From Microbacterium sp. MYb66 (GTDB taxonomy: Bacteria > Actinomycetota > Actinomycetes > Actinomycetales > Microbacteriaceae): a stretch of DNA of 64,000 nucleotides. Positions 21,057 through 28,827 of this stretch are shown here, piece by piece (within the stretch, counting starts at the first letter, position 1; every line of letters begins with the position of its first letter). The position numbers were made by a program, and so were the translations under genes. The notes under the pieces are model-generated. The model made no database searches. It worked only from the letters and a program-made list of their open reading frames with translations, and was not told the origin of the DNA. The DNA lies in NCBI RefSeq assembly GCF_002979435.1, contig NZ_PCOV01000001.1, forward strand, positions 731,422 to 795,421, given 5' to 3'.

Positions 21057-21245
21057 TCAGTTCTTGCCCGGCTCCGTGAGCCGTGCCTCCTGCTCGCGGT
21101 AGGCGTCGCCGATGATCGCGGTGAACCCGTTGATCCGGGCGTCGACCTCGGCGAGGATGTCATGACCGCGCGGGTCCTTGTTCATGAAGTGAGCCGCGAC
21201 GAAGCCGCCGATCACACCGATCAGGAACCACTGCAAGCTCTTCAT
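21057..21245 (-). CDS. small membrane-anchored protein, unknown function
   Basis: 62 residues, not recognised. One N-terminal hydrophobic helix (LQWFLIGVIGGFVAAHFM) followed by a charged helix (GHDILAEVDARINGFTAIIGDAYREQEARL). It sits between rpsD and alaS on the same strand, 55 bases before alaS. High confidence as a gene is limited by its size, but the composition, start and context look real. Confidence 0.7.
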   Translation of the reverse strand: MKSLQWFLIGVIGGFVAAHFMNKDPRGHDILAEVDARINGFTAIIGDAYREQEARLTEPGKN

Positions 21246-21304
21246 GTCGTCATCCTTGCCCTTGACCCGCGAAGGCGCGGTGTCACCATCGTATGCGGAA
21301 ACGA

Positions 21305-21335
21305 CAGGAGGCGTCGGGAATCCCGACGCCTCCTG
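21305..21335 (-). terminator. intrinsic terminator after rpsD
   Basis: Perfect 14-bp GC-rich stem (CAGGAGGCGTCGGG and its complement) around a three-base loop, followed on the minus strand by TCGTTTCC. The T-run is weak. It lies 22 bases past the rpsD stop. Confidence 0.75.
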
Positions 21336-21356
21336 CCTGATTGCTCTTTCGCTGGA

Positions 21357-21986
21357 TCAGCGAGCCGCGTAGTACTCGACGACGAGCTGCACTTCACAGG
21401 TCACGGGGACCTCGGCGCGCTTCGGACGACGGACCAGGCGGGCCTGGAGCTTGTCGAGCTCGACCTCGAGGTAGCCCGGAACGGGGGGCAGGACCTCGGC
21501 GTGACCGCCGGCTGCTGCCACCTGGAAGGGCTCGGTGCCCTCGCTCTTGGCCTTGACGTGGATGAGCTGGCCCGGCTTCACGCGGAACGACGGGCGGTCG
21601 ACGAGCTGGCCGTCGACGAGGATGTGGCGGTGCACGACGAGCTGGCGAGCCTGAGCCGTGGTGCGGGCGAAGCCCGAACGCACGACGAGCGCGTCGAGGC
21701 GCATCTCGAGCAGCTCGACCAGGTTCTCACCCGTCAGGCCGTCGAGGCGGCGAGCCTCGTTGAACGTGTTGCGCATCTGCTTCTCGCGGATGCCGTACTG
21801 CTCGCGCAGACGCTGCTTCTCACGCAGACGGACGGCGTAGTCGCTGTCAGCCTTGCGCTTGGTGCGACCGTGCTCACCCGGAGCGTAGGGACGCTTCTCG
21901 AGGTAGCGGGCGGCCTTCGGGGTGAGCGGGATGCCGAGGGCACGGCTCAGACGCACCTTGCGGCGGTCCTGGGACTTCGTGGTCAC
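21357..21986 (-). CDS. rpsD: 30S ribosomal protein S4
   Basis: 209-residue 16S rRNA-binding assembly protein. The N-terminal zinc-binding cysteines of the C+ form are missing (VTTKSQDRRKVRLSRALGI), so it is the zinc-free form. KRPYAPGEHGRTKRK, the S4 RNA-binding module RLDALVVRSGFARTTAQARQLVVHRH and the C-terminal EVQLVVEYYAAR are conserved. The start is GTG 21986 with GGAAGGA eight bases before; the longer frame upstream is not S4-like. It ends in a strong hairpin. Confidence 0.96.
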   Translation of the reverse strand: MTTKSQDRRKVRLSRALGIPLTPKAARYLEKRPYAPGEHGRTKRKADSDYAVRLREKQRLREQYGIREKQMRNTFNEARRLDGLTGENLVELLEMRLDALVVRSGFARTTAQARQLVVHRHILVDGQLVDRPSFRVKPGQLIHVKAKSEGTEPFQVAAAGGHAEVLPPVPGYLEVELDKLQARLVRRPKRAEVPVTCEVQLVVEYYAAR

Positions 21987-22168
21987 GAAGCTGTCCTTCC
22001 GATGACGTGGTCGCGTCTTTCGCGACTCACGGACGTATCGTCCGCGTTCTGCCTTGGAGCGCACGCCGGGGCGCCAGCAAGGTGTGGTGTGAACGAGGAG
22101 ATGCCCGAAAACTCGGTTTCGAGCCGGTCAAGTCTAACAGATCGCGACTCACCGACCGATCGGACGGA

Positions 22169-23551
22169 TCAGCGGTCACCCAGGATGCGTCGGATGCGCT
22201 CGAGGCGCGAGCCGATGTCACGCTCCGCGCCGAGGTTCTTCGGCTCGTAGTAATGCCGCCCGTCGAGCTCGTCCGGAAGGTACTGCTGAGGCACGACGCC
22301 GAACTCGCTGTCGTGCGAGTACACGTATCCGCGACCGTGGCCGAGGCGCTTGGCTCCCGGATAGTGCGCGTCCCGCAAGTGCAGCGGCACCCGGCCGAAG
22401 CCGCCGGCGCGGATGTCGGCGATCGCGGCATCGATACCCACATACGCGGCGTTCGACTTCGCGGTGGTCGCCAGGTACACGGTGGCCTCGGCGAGCGGGA
22501 TCCTCCCCTCCGGCATCCCGATGAAGGCCACGGCGTCGGCGGCGGCGACGGCGATGCTGAGCGCCTGCGGGTCGGCCAGACCGACGTCTTCCGACGCCGA
22601 GATCACGAGACGCCGGGCGATGAAGCGCGGATCCTCCCCCGCCTCGATCATCCGCGCGAGGTAGTGCAGCGCCGCATCCGGGTCGGAGCCTCTGATCGAC
22701 TTGATGAAGGCACTGATCACGTCGTAGTGCTCGTCGCCCTGCCGGTCGTAGCGCAGCAGCGCCTTGTCGACGGCCTGTGCGACGTCGTCGGCGGAGACCT
22801 CGGGCACCGCGGTGGCACGGGTCTCTTCACCGGCATCATCATCGGTGGCGGCGTCGGTCGCCGCTGCGGTCGCGTGCGACAGAGCCACAGCGGCACCCGC
22901 CTCCAGGCCCGTCAGGGCGCGCCGGGCATCGCCGGACGCGAGCCGAACCAGAGCGGAGCGCGCCTCGTCGCTCAGCACGACGGCGCCGTTCAGCCCGCGC
23001 GCATCGGCGACCGCCCGGTCGACCAGCAGGCCGATGTCGTCGTCGGTGAGGGGCTGGAGGGTCAGCAGCAGTGACCGCGAGAGCAGCGGCGAGATGACGG
23101 AGAAAGACGGATTCTCGGTCGTCGCGGCGATCAGGATGACCCAGCCGTTCTCGACGCCGGGGAGGAGCGCGTCCTGCTGCGCCTTCGTGAATCGGTGGAT
23201 CTCGTCGAGGAAGAGGATCGTGGTCTGCCCGTAGAGGTCGCGCTGGGTGATCGCCTCCTGCATCACCTCCCGCACGTCCTTCACACCCGCGGTGATCGCG
23301 GAGAGCTCGACGAACCGCCGACCGGATGACCGGGCGATGGCCTGCGCGAGCGTCGTCTTCCCGGTGCCCGGCGGCCCCCACAGAATGATCGACACGGCTC
23401 CCGGCGAGCTCGCCTCCGGGTCGGCGAGGGCGACGATCGGCGAGCCGGCGCGGAGCAGATGACGCTGTCCCGCCACCTCGGCGAGCGACACCGGGCGCAT
23501 GCGCACGGCGAGGGGCGTCTGCCCGGAGAGCAGCGCGGCAGGAGACGTCAT
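22169..23551 (-). CDS. rarA: replication-associated recombination protein A (RarA/MgsA)
   Basis: AAA+ ATPase of the clamp-loader class acting at stalled forks. 460 residues. P-loop [12 protein letters not shown], Walker [16 protein letters not shown], sensor region [17 protein letters not shown] and the C-terminal family segment ([36 protein letters not shown]) are present. An acidic Ala/Asp/Thr insert lies around residues 225-250. Start ATG 23551, with TAGCCT six bases upstream. Confidence 0.95.
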   Translation of the reverse strand: MTSPAALLSGQTPLAVRMRPVSLAEVAGQRHLLRAGSPIVALADPEASSPGAVSIILWGPPGTGKTTLAQAIARSSGRRFVELSAITAGVKDVREVMQEAITQRDLYGQTTILFLDEIHRFTKAQQDALLPGVENGWVILIAATTENPSFSVISPLLSRSLLLTLQPLTDDDIGLLVDRAVADARGLNGAVVLSDEARSALVRLASGDARRALTGLEAGAAVALSHATAAATDAATDDDAGEETRATAVPEVSADDVAQAVDKALLRYDRQGDEHYDVISAFIKSIRGSDPDAALHYLARMIEAGEDPRFIARRLVISASEDVGLADPQALSIAVAAADAVAFIGMPEGRIPLAEATVYLATTAKSNAAYVGIDAAIADIRAGGFGRVPLHLRDAHYPGAKRLGHGRGYVYSHDSEFGVVPQQYLPDELDGRHYYEPKNLGAERDIGSRLERIRRILGDR

Positions 23552-23557
23552 CCCTCC

Positions 23558-23563
23558 AGGCTA
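23558..23563 (-). promoter_or_regulatory. candidate leaderless -10 of rarA
   Basis: TAGCCT, then six bases (GGAGGG), then the rarA ATG. GGAGGG touches the ATG and so is too close to act as a normal ribosome binding site. Confidence 0.5.
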
Positions 23564-23652
23564 ACGGCGGCCGCCGACACTTCGGCGACCCACCCGTCCC
23601 GGTAGGCTCTCAGGCGACGTCGTGAGCGACGTCGGGATGGGAGATCCAGGGC

Positions 23653-23955
23653 ATGGCCGCACGCGGTTCCAAGAACGCACAGGCACGCACGTCGGCGGAG
23701 CGCGCACGTCTGCACACCGCGCGCACGCGCTGGCACGAAGGGCAGATCCGCCGTCGCGTCCGCGACAACACGATCGCCGCCATCGTCGGAAGCCTCATCG
23801 TCATCGCGGCGATCGGCAGTCAGGTGGTGCACGCCCAGGTCACCGCGCCCGAGCCGGAGCCCACGCCCACACCGACCGTCGAGCCCACCACGGCGCCGAC
23901 CGAAGCTCCCGCGGAGACGCCGGCGCCCGACATCTCGGAGCCTCCGGCGGAGTAG
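23653..23955 (+). CDS. small single-pass membrane protein with Pro/Thr/Glu-rich outer tail
   Basis: 100 residues, unknown function. A basic N-terminus (1-38), a hydrophobic helix at about 39-59 (TIAAIVGSLIVIAAIGSQVV) and a 40-residue tail rich in Pro, Thr and Glu, which suggests an extended outer segment. The opposite strand is also open here, but codon choice and composition favour this frame. ATG 23653 has GAGATCCAGG upstream. It stands alone between rarA and the regulator at 23998. Confidence 0.7.
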   Translation: MAARGSKNAQARTSAERARLHTARTRWHEGQIRRRVRDNTIAAIVGSLIVIAAIGSQVVHAQVTAPEPEPTPTPTVEPTTAPTEAPAETPAPDISEPPAE

Positions 23956-23997
23956 ACGTCTGAGCGGTCCATCGCTCAACTCAGGGATCTTCCCTGC

Positions 23998-24759
23998 TCA
24001 GCGCTCCGCCACGGCGAGGCGATAGCCCCGCTTGACCACCGTCTGGACCAGGTCGATCGAGCCCAACGACTCCCGCAACCGTGCGACGGCGACCTCCACC
24101 GCACGACCGCTGCGCTCGCCGCCGGGAAGTCGCCGCCCGAGCTCCGTCCGCGAGAGCACGCGTCCGCGGGCGAGCAGCAATGCCTCCATCAGTCCGGCCG
24201 CGCCGCGGGACAGCGGAACGAAGCGGTCATCGAGCACGACGCCACAGCTGCGCACCTCGAGGCGTCCGGCCTCGGTGAGGAGCGACCGCGCTCCACCGGC
24301 GTAATACGCGACGACGCAGCCGGCAAGTCCCGCCGGCGTCGGCTGCTCGACGTATCGTGCGGGGAGCCGCGCATCCTGCAGTCGGCGCGCTTCCTGCTCA
24401 TCGGTCGCGATGAGCAGCAGCTGTCCCGCTTCGGCTCGTCGGCGATTCGCCTCGATCGCCCCGGTGCTCGATGCCGCCTCGATCCACGATGCGGAGGACT
24501 CCGTGAAGAGCACGGCGTCCGCGCCACCGAAACCCGCTCGGTGCACCGCACGACGCAGCAAGGCCGGAGCAGGGGTGTCTGCACGCGACGCCAGGACGCG
24601 CATCACCTGCGCGCCGTCGCCCGTGAGCGCTCGTTCGAGCACATCGGTGCCGGCCGCGCGACTCGTCGGGAAGCGCCCTCCCGCCGCCCTCGTGTCGACC
24701 GAAACGATGATCCTGCACCCCGCGAGGACATGGCTCGCCGCCGAACTCCCGCTCGTCAT
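23998..24759 (-). CDS. HemD-like / winged-helix transcription regulator (NnaR type)
   Basis: 253 residues. The first 165 resemble a degenerate uroporphyrinogen-III synthase fold; the last 75 (CGVVLDDRFVPLSRGAAGLMEALLL through LVQTVVKRGYRLAV) are an OmpR/PhoB-type winged helix. The same fusion, NnaR, controls nitrate and nitrite assimilation in Streptomyces and mycobacteria. ATG overlaps the stop of the NirB-like gene by four bases, so the two are co-translated and probably work together. No siroheme or nitrate genes are near. Confidence 0.8.
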   Translation of the reverse strand: MTSGSSAASHVLAGCRIIVSVDTRAAGGRFPTSRAAGTDVLERALTGDGAQVMRVLASRADTPAPALLRRAVHRAGFGGADAVLFTESSASWIEAASSTGAIEANRRRAEAGQLLLIATDEQEARRLQDARLPARYVEQPTPAGLAGCVVAYYAGGARSLLTEAGRLEVRSCGVVLDDRFVPLSRGAAGLMEALLLARGRVLSRTELGRRLPGGERSGRAVEVAVARLRESLGSIDLVQTVVKRGYRLAVAER

Positions 24760-26639
24760 GCGGGGTTCTCCGCACGGAACGAGGAACCACTGAGCACACC
24801 GCCGTTCCGACCTCGTTCTCCCCAGCCGATCGTCACGGTCGAGTCATGACTGTGACGCTGCAGTCCGAGGGCGCCCGAGCCCGCCGACGGCTCGCCTGTC
24901 GGCCGCGGCGCCTCCTCTGAGAACGGCGCTCCGGCGTCGGGGAAAGAGGCAGCGCATCCGAGCCCCGCGACACCGAGAAGATGCCGCAGCTCCGCGTGCT
25001 GGTCCCGACGAACCCCTTCCAACTCGATCCGTGCACGGACGATCTGCGGCCGCAGGCCGAGGTCCTGCGCGATGCGCCCGATGTCGATGAGATGAGCCGC
25101 CGTGAGATCTCCTCCCGTCGCCGACGACACCACCACTCGCGTCCCGACCGGTCGGACAGGATCGTCCGGCTGATCACTCTCCGCCCGACGTCCGGACACG
25201 ATCCGAGGAGAGTCCTCAGCGAGCTCGATGAGCGCGCGAGCCACAGCCAGGGTGCAGCGTTCACAAGCGGGCTCCCTCCCGAATCGCACTCCGACGGCAC
25301 TGAACGTGAACAGCCCCGCCCCGCGGAATGCCGCGAGGAGTTCCCGCTGGGGCATACCGAGGTGGACGCAGACCGCGGCGGACTCGTCGCGATCATGCGC
25401 TGTGCGGAACAGCTCGGCGGCGACCTGTCCCCGAGACGCGGCCCCGACGAGCCGGCGGAGCGAACCCTGACCGCTCGTGTCACCGACGAGGACTCCGCCG
25501 AGGAGCATCTGCGCGTCGTCGCTGAGCACGAGCTTTCGGTACACACCCTCGCTACGAGAACGATGCGTGACGACTTCGACGGAATCTGCGGCGCGGGGCT
25601 GCGATTCGCCGAAGCTCGCGAAGTCGATTCCGGCGATGGTGTGGTGGATGTGATCGTCGTGCCCCAGGAAGCGCCTCTCTCCCCCGAGCAGCCGCGCCGC
25701 CGCCACCTCCGCCATGGCGCGTGCGGGAGCGGCAGCATCGATGCAGCGTCCCTCGAAGCACGCGGCCTCCCCGATCGCGAGGATGTGCGGATCCGATGTC
25801 ACGCACCCGTCGTCGATGATCACACCTCCGTGCGGGTGCACCTCGAGCCCGGCGTTGCGCGCGAGTTCGTCGCGCGGACGCACGCCGACGGTGAAGACCA
25901 CAACATCGGCGCGCTGGAAGGAGCCGTCCTGGAACTCGAGCGCCGTGACCGCACCTGAGTCGTCCGCGTCGAGGCGCGTCGTCCTGGTTCGGGTGCGGAC
26001 GGCGATGCCCCGTTCCTCGAGGCCGGCCTGCAGCATGCCAGCGCCGGCTCCGTCCAGCAGCGCTGGCACGAGCTGATCCGCGTACTGCACGATCGTCGTG
26101 CCGACGCCCGCGTCGTCGAGCGCGACTGCGGTCTCGAGCCCGTGCAGCCCACCTCCGATCACGACGCCCCGCAGCGGACGACCGAGGGCGCGGGATCGGG
26201 AGTCCACGAACTCCTGCACCGACTCCGCGTCCTCGATCGTTCGCAGCACGAAGCACCCGGGGAGCCGAGCTCCTGAGACCGCCACCCGCGCCGCGAACGA
26301 CCCCGTCGCGAGGACGAGCGTGTCGTAGGAGTATGTCCGCCGGGAGCGCGTCCGCACCGTCCGTGCGGACGGGTCGATGCGCAGCACCCGATCATCGCGG
26401 ATCAGCCGCACGCGATCGTCGCGGAAGACGGCGCGATCGAGCGAGAGTTCGGCGGCATCGGCCCCGGAGAGCAGGCCGGCCAGGGCGGATCTGTCGTACG
26501 GGCCATGACCCTCATCGCCGATCACCGTGACCCGCACCGCGGCGCCGGGCTCGCGGAGCAGGTGCTCGACGAACCTGTGCGCCGCCATCCCCGCTCCGAC
26601 GATGAGGATCTCTCTCGGCGGGGATGTGATGTCCTTCAT
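24756..26639 (-). CDS. NirB-like FAD oxidoreductase lacking the siroheme domain
   Basis: 627 residues. FAD site ILIVGAGMAAHRF at 11-23, NAD site GVVIGGGLHGLE at 158-169, then FTVGVRPRDELARNAG, as in the N-terminal half of NirB nitrite reductase. Residues 424-462 align with the BFD iron-sulfur domain but one ligand is His (C424-V-H426, C459-x2-C462). A half ferredoxin-like sulfite/nitrite reductase domain follows (499-565), then a disordered tail of 60 residues; the siroheme and [4Fe-4S] half is absent. Nitrite reduction is therefore unlikely. Start ATG 26639 with AGGAG. Possibly a redox partner or sensor for the downstream regulator. Confidence 0.85.
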   Translation of the reverse strand: MKDITSPPREILIVGAGMAAHRFVEHLLREPGAAVRVTVIGDEGHGPYDRSALAGLLSGADAAELSLDRAVFRDDRVRLIRDDRVLRIDPSARTVRTRSRRTYSYDTLVLATGSFAARVAVSGARLPGCFVLRTIEDAESVQEFVDSRSRALGRPLRGVVIGGGLHGLETAVALDDAGVGTTIVQYADQLVPALLDGAGAGMLQAGLEERGIAVRTRTRTTRLDADDSGAVTALEFQDGSFQRADVVVFTVGVRPRDELARNAGLEVHPHGGVIIDDGCVTSDPHILAIGEAACFEGRCIDAAAPARAMAEVAAARLLGGERRFLGHDDHIHHTIAGIDFASFGESQPRAADSVEVVTHRSRSEGVYRKLVLSDDAQMLLGGVLVGDTSGQGSLRRLVGAASRGQVAAELFRTAHDRDESAAVCVHLGMPQRELLAAFRGAGLFTFSAVGVRFGREPACERCTLAVARALIELAEDSPRIVSGRRAESDQPDDPVRPVGTRVVVSSATGGDLTAAHLIDIGRIAQDLGLRPQIVRARIELEGVRRDQHAELRHLLGVAGLGCAASFPDAGAPFSEEAPRPTGEPSAGSGALGLQRHSHDSTVTIGWGERGRNGGVLSGSSFRAENPA

Positions 26640-26853
26640 GCTGCTCCTGTCGACCGGAAGACTGTCGTGCTCGCGACGATAGGAGGAACGTGTTTCCCGG
26701 AGATGACGAGGACTGTCTCCTCCGTCGAAAGTTCTCCTCACGAAAAGGTAACGACCACGAGCGACAGCGGGGCCTCACCAGTGGTGCTCGGGCGTACTAG
26801 GCTGAGCCTCGTCCTTTCCGCCTCCCGCGGCCCGACCGCGCAAGGAGAATCAC

Positions 26854-28212
26854 GTGTCTGCCACCGAGCCTTCGAAGCCGACTCCGCCCGTTCCCGCACC
26901 GCCTGCCGTGCCGATGCCGCCGAAGACGCCCAAACCGGCGGTGGTCGCTCCCGCTGCGCCCGCGCCGTCCCCGGCAGCCTCGTCGACCTCTGCCGAATGG
27001 GGCCGCGTCTCCGACGACGGCACCGTCGAGGTACGCGAAGGCGACACGTGGCGGGTCGTCGGGCAGTATCCCGACGGCACGCCCGACGAGGCGCTCGCCT
27101 ATTTCGTGCGCAAGTTCGACGACATCGCCTTCAAGGTGCACACCCTCGAACAGCGCAAGCAGGCGGGTGGGGCGTCGGCGAGCGACCTCGCGAAGCAGGC
27201 CTCCCACCTCATCGACGAAGCGACGGATGCCGCCGCCGTCGGAGACCTCGCAGGACTCCATGACCGGCTCAACGCTCTGACCTCCTCGCTGTCCGAAGCG
27301 ACAGAGCAGGAGGCGCAGCAGGCCAAGGAGCTCGTCGACAAGGCGATCGCCGAGCGTACGGCGCTCGTCGAGAAGGCCGAGGCCATCGCCGCGCGCGACC
27401 TCACCAAGGTGCAGTGGAAGCAGGTCACAGCCGAGCTCGGTGAACTGTTCGACGCATGGCAGGCGCAGCAGCAGAACGGTCCCCGCCTGTCGAAGGGCAT
27501 CTCGCAGCAGCTCTGGAAGCGGTTCCGTGACGCCCGCGCGGTCGTCGACAAGCAGCGCCGCGCGTTCTATTCCGAGCTCGACGACGCGCACAAGAGCGCC
27601 CGCGACGTGAAGACCCGTCTGGTCGAGCGTGCCGAGGCTCTCGCGCCGCGCGGCACCGACGGCATCCCCGCCTACCGCACGCTGCTGGATGAGTGGAAGG
27701 CCGCAGGTCGCGCAGGCCGCAAGGCCGACGACGCGCTCTGGGCGCGGTTCAAGGCCGCGGGCGATGCCCTGTACGCGGCTCGCGCCGAGCAGTCCGCGGC
27801 CGAAGAAGCGGAGTCCGCTCCGAAGATCGAGGCCCGCGAGGCTCTTCTCGAAGAAGCCAAGGCCGTCGCCGACGAGTCGAACATCAAGCGCGCTCGCGCC
27901 CTCCTCACGCGTATCCAGCGTCAGTGGGACGAGATCGGCCGGATCTTCCCGCGGGAGAAGGAACGAGCACTCGACGACAAGCTCCGCGCGATCGAGCAAG
28001 GCCTGAAGGGCCGCGAGGACGTGGACTGGAAGAAGAACAACCCCGAGACCAAGGCACGCGCGAACGACATGAGCTCGCAGCTGCTCGAGGCCATCGAGAA
28101 GCTCGAGGCCGAGGTCGCTGCCGCCGAGAAGTCCGGCGACAAGAAGGCGGCGAAGGCCGCGGCCGACGCGCTCGAGGCTCGTCGGGCCTGGCTCAGCGCG
28201 CTCGGGGGCTGA
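26854..28212 (+). CDS. DUF349 domain protein
   Basis: 452 residues. A Pro/Ala-rich N-terminus (1-45) precedes a short beta-rich part (WGRVSDDGTVEVREGDTWRV) and then long coiled-coil helices with repeated DUF349 units (WKQVTAELGELFDAWQ, LWKRFRDAR, LLDEWKAAGRAGRKADDALWARFKAA, LLTRIQRQWDEIGRIFPRE). Function unknown; family members are common in actinobacteria. GTG start with AAGGAG seven bases upstream. Divergent from the NirB-like gene. Confidence 0.9.
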   Translation: MSATEPSKPTPPVPAPPAVPMPPKTPKPAVVAPAAPAPSPAASSTSAEWGRVSDDGTVEVREGDTWRVVGQYPDGTPDEALAYFVRKFDDIAFKVHTLEQRKQAGGASASDLAKQASHLIDEATDAAAVGDLAGLHDRLNALTSSLSEATEQEAQQAKELVDKAIAERTALVEKAEAIAARDLTKVQWKQVTAELGELFDAWQAQQQNGPRLSKGISQQLWKRFRDARAVVDKQRRAFYSELDDAHKSARDVKTRLVERAEALAPRGTDGIPAYRTLLDEWKAAGRAGRKADDALWARFKAAGDALYAARAEQSAAEEAESAPKIEAREALLEEAKAVADESNIKRARALLTRIQRQWDEIGRIFPREKERALDDKLRAIEQGLKGREDVDWKKNNPETKARANDMSSQLLEAIEKLEAEVAAAEKSGDKKAAKAAADALEARRAWLSALGG

Positions 28213-28263
28213 TCGGTTCTCCACAGGTCACCCGCGAACACGAAGACGCGGGGTGCACTGCGC

Positions 28264-28269
28264 CAGACT
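28264..28269 (+). promoter_or_regulatory. candidate leaderless -10 of the AbiEi-like gene
   Basis: CAGACT, six bases, ATG 28276. The same hexamer and spacing occur before the gene at 54059. Confidence 0.45.
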
Positions 28270-28275
28270 GGCGTG

Positions 28276-28827
28276 ATGCACCCCGCGTTTCTGTATCTGC
28301 CCGGTGAACGATTGAGCCAGCCGGAGCTGAGCGCCGCCCGGATCGACGGCCATGTCGTCGAGGTCGGGGACGCGTATGTCCCCGCAGATCTGGTGGAGAG
28401 CGCGGATGTCCGAGCGAGCGCCGTCGCCACCCTGGTTCAACCCGGCGCAGCGGCATCCGGTCCGACCGCCGCCTGGATCCACGGCGCCGGCGACACGCCG
28501 CCCGCCGTGCATCACGTCCGGCGATGTGTCGAGCGACGGCTCCGACCGGTGACCAGCGCGCGACTGGTCTTCCACGACACCGTGATTCCGGCATCCGACG
28601 TCCAGGTGATCGGCGGCATCCCGGTCTCCACACCGGTACGGACGATGCTGGACCTCGCGACGACGCTGCACCGTGACCCTCGGGTGCTTACTTGGATGAA
28701 CCGTCTCGCGATCGTGTGTCCGGAGACGCCCGAAGCCGCTCGCACCGCGCTGCGGGGCCTGCGCCGGGTTCCGGGAAGCCGAGCAGGAGCAGCCGTGCTG
28801 GAGCGGCTCGCGCTCAGGACGAGGTGA
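28276..28827 (+). CDS. AbiEi-like antitoxin-family protein (orphan)
   Basis: 183 residues. The middle and end resemble the C-terminal part of type IV toxin-antitoxin AbiEi proteins (GPTAAWIHGAGDTPPAVHHV, RLVFHDTVIPASDV, IPVSTPVRTMLDLA). The usual N-terminal winged helix is short or absent, and no AbiEii nucleotidyltransferase lies beside it, so it is probably a housekeeping relative. No ribosome binding site; CAGACT lies six bases before the ATG. Its end overlaps the convergent rel gene by 14 bases. Confidence 0.6.
   Translation: MHPAFLYLPGERLSQPELSAARIDGHVVEVGDAYVPADLVESADVRASAVATLVQPGAAASGPTAAWIHGAGDTPPAVHHVRRCVERRLRPVTSARLVFHDTVIPASDVQVIGGIPVSTPVRTMLDLATTLHRDPRVLTWMNRLAIVCPETPEAARTALRGLRRVPGSRAGAAVLERLALRTR

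Noticed and set aside
23548..23979. Minus-strand frame opposite the small membrane protein
   Set aside because: Gly/Arg-rich repeats without sense; the plus frame has a clean membrane helix and start.
24756..24960. The disordered end of the NirB-like protein as a frameshift scar
   Set aside because: The stop overlaps the next gene by ATGA, the usual natural junction, and no siroheme-domain sequence is seen in other frames downstream because the regulator gene begins at once.
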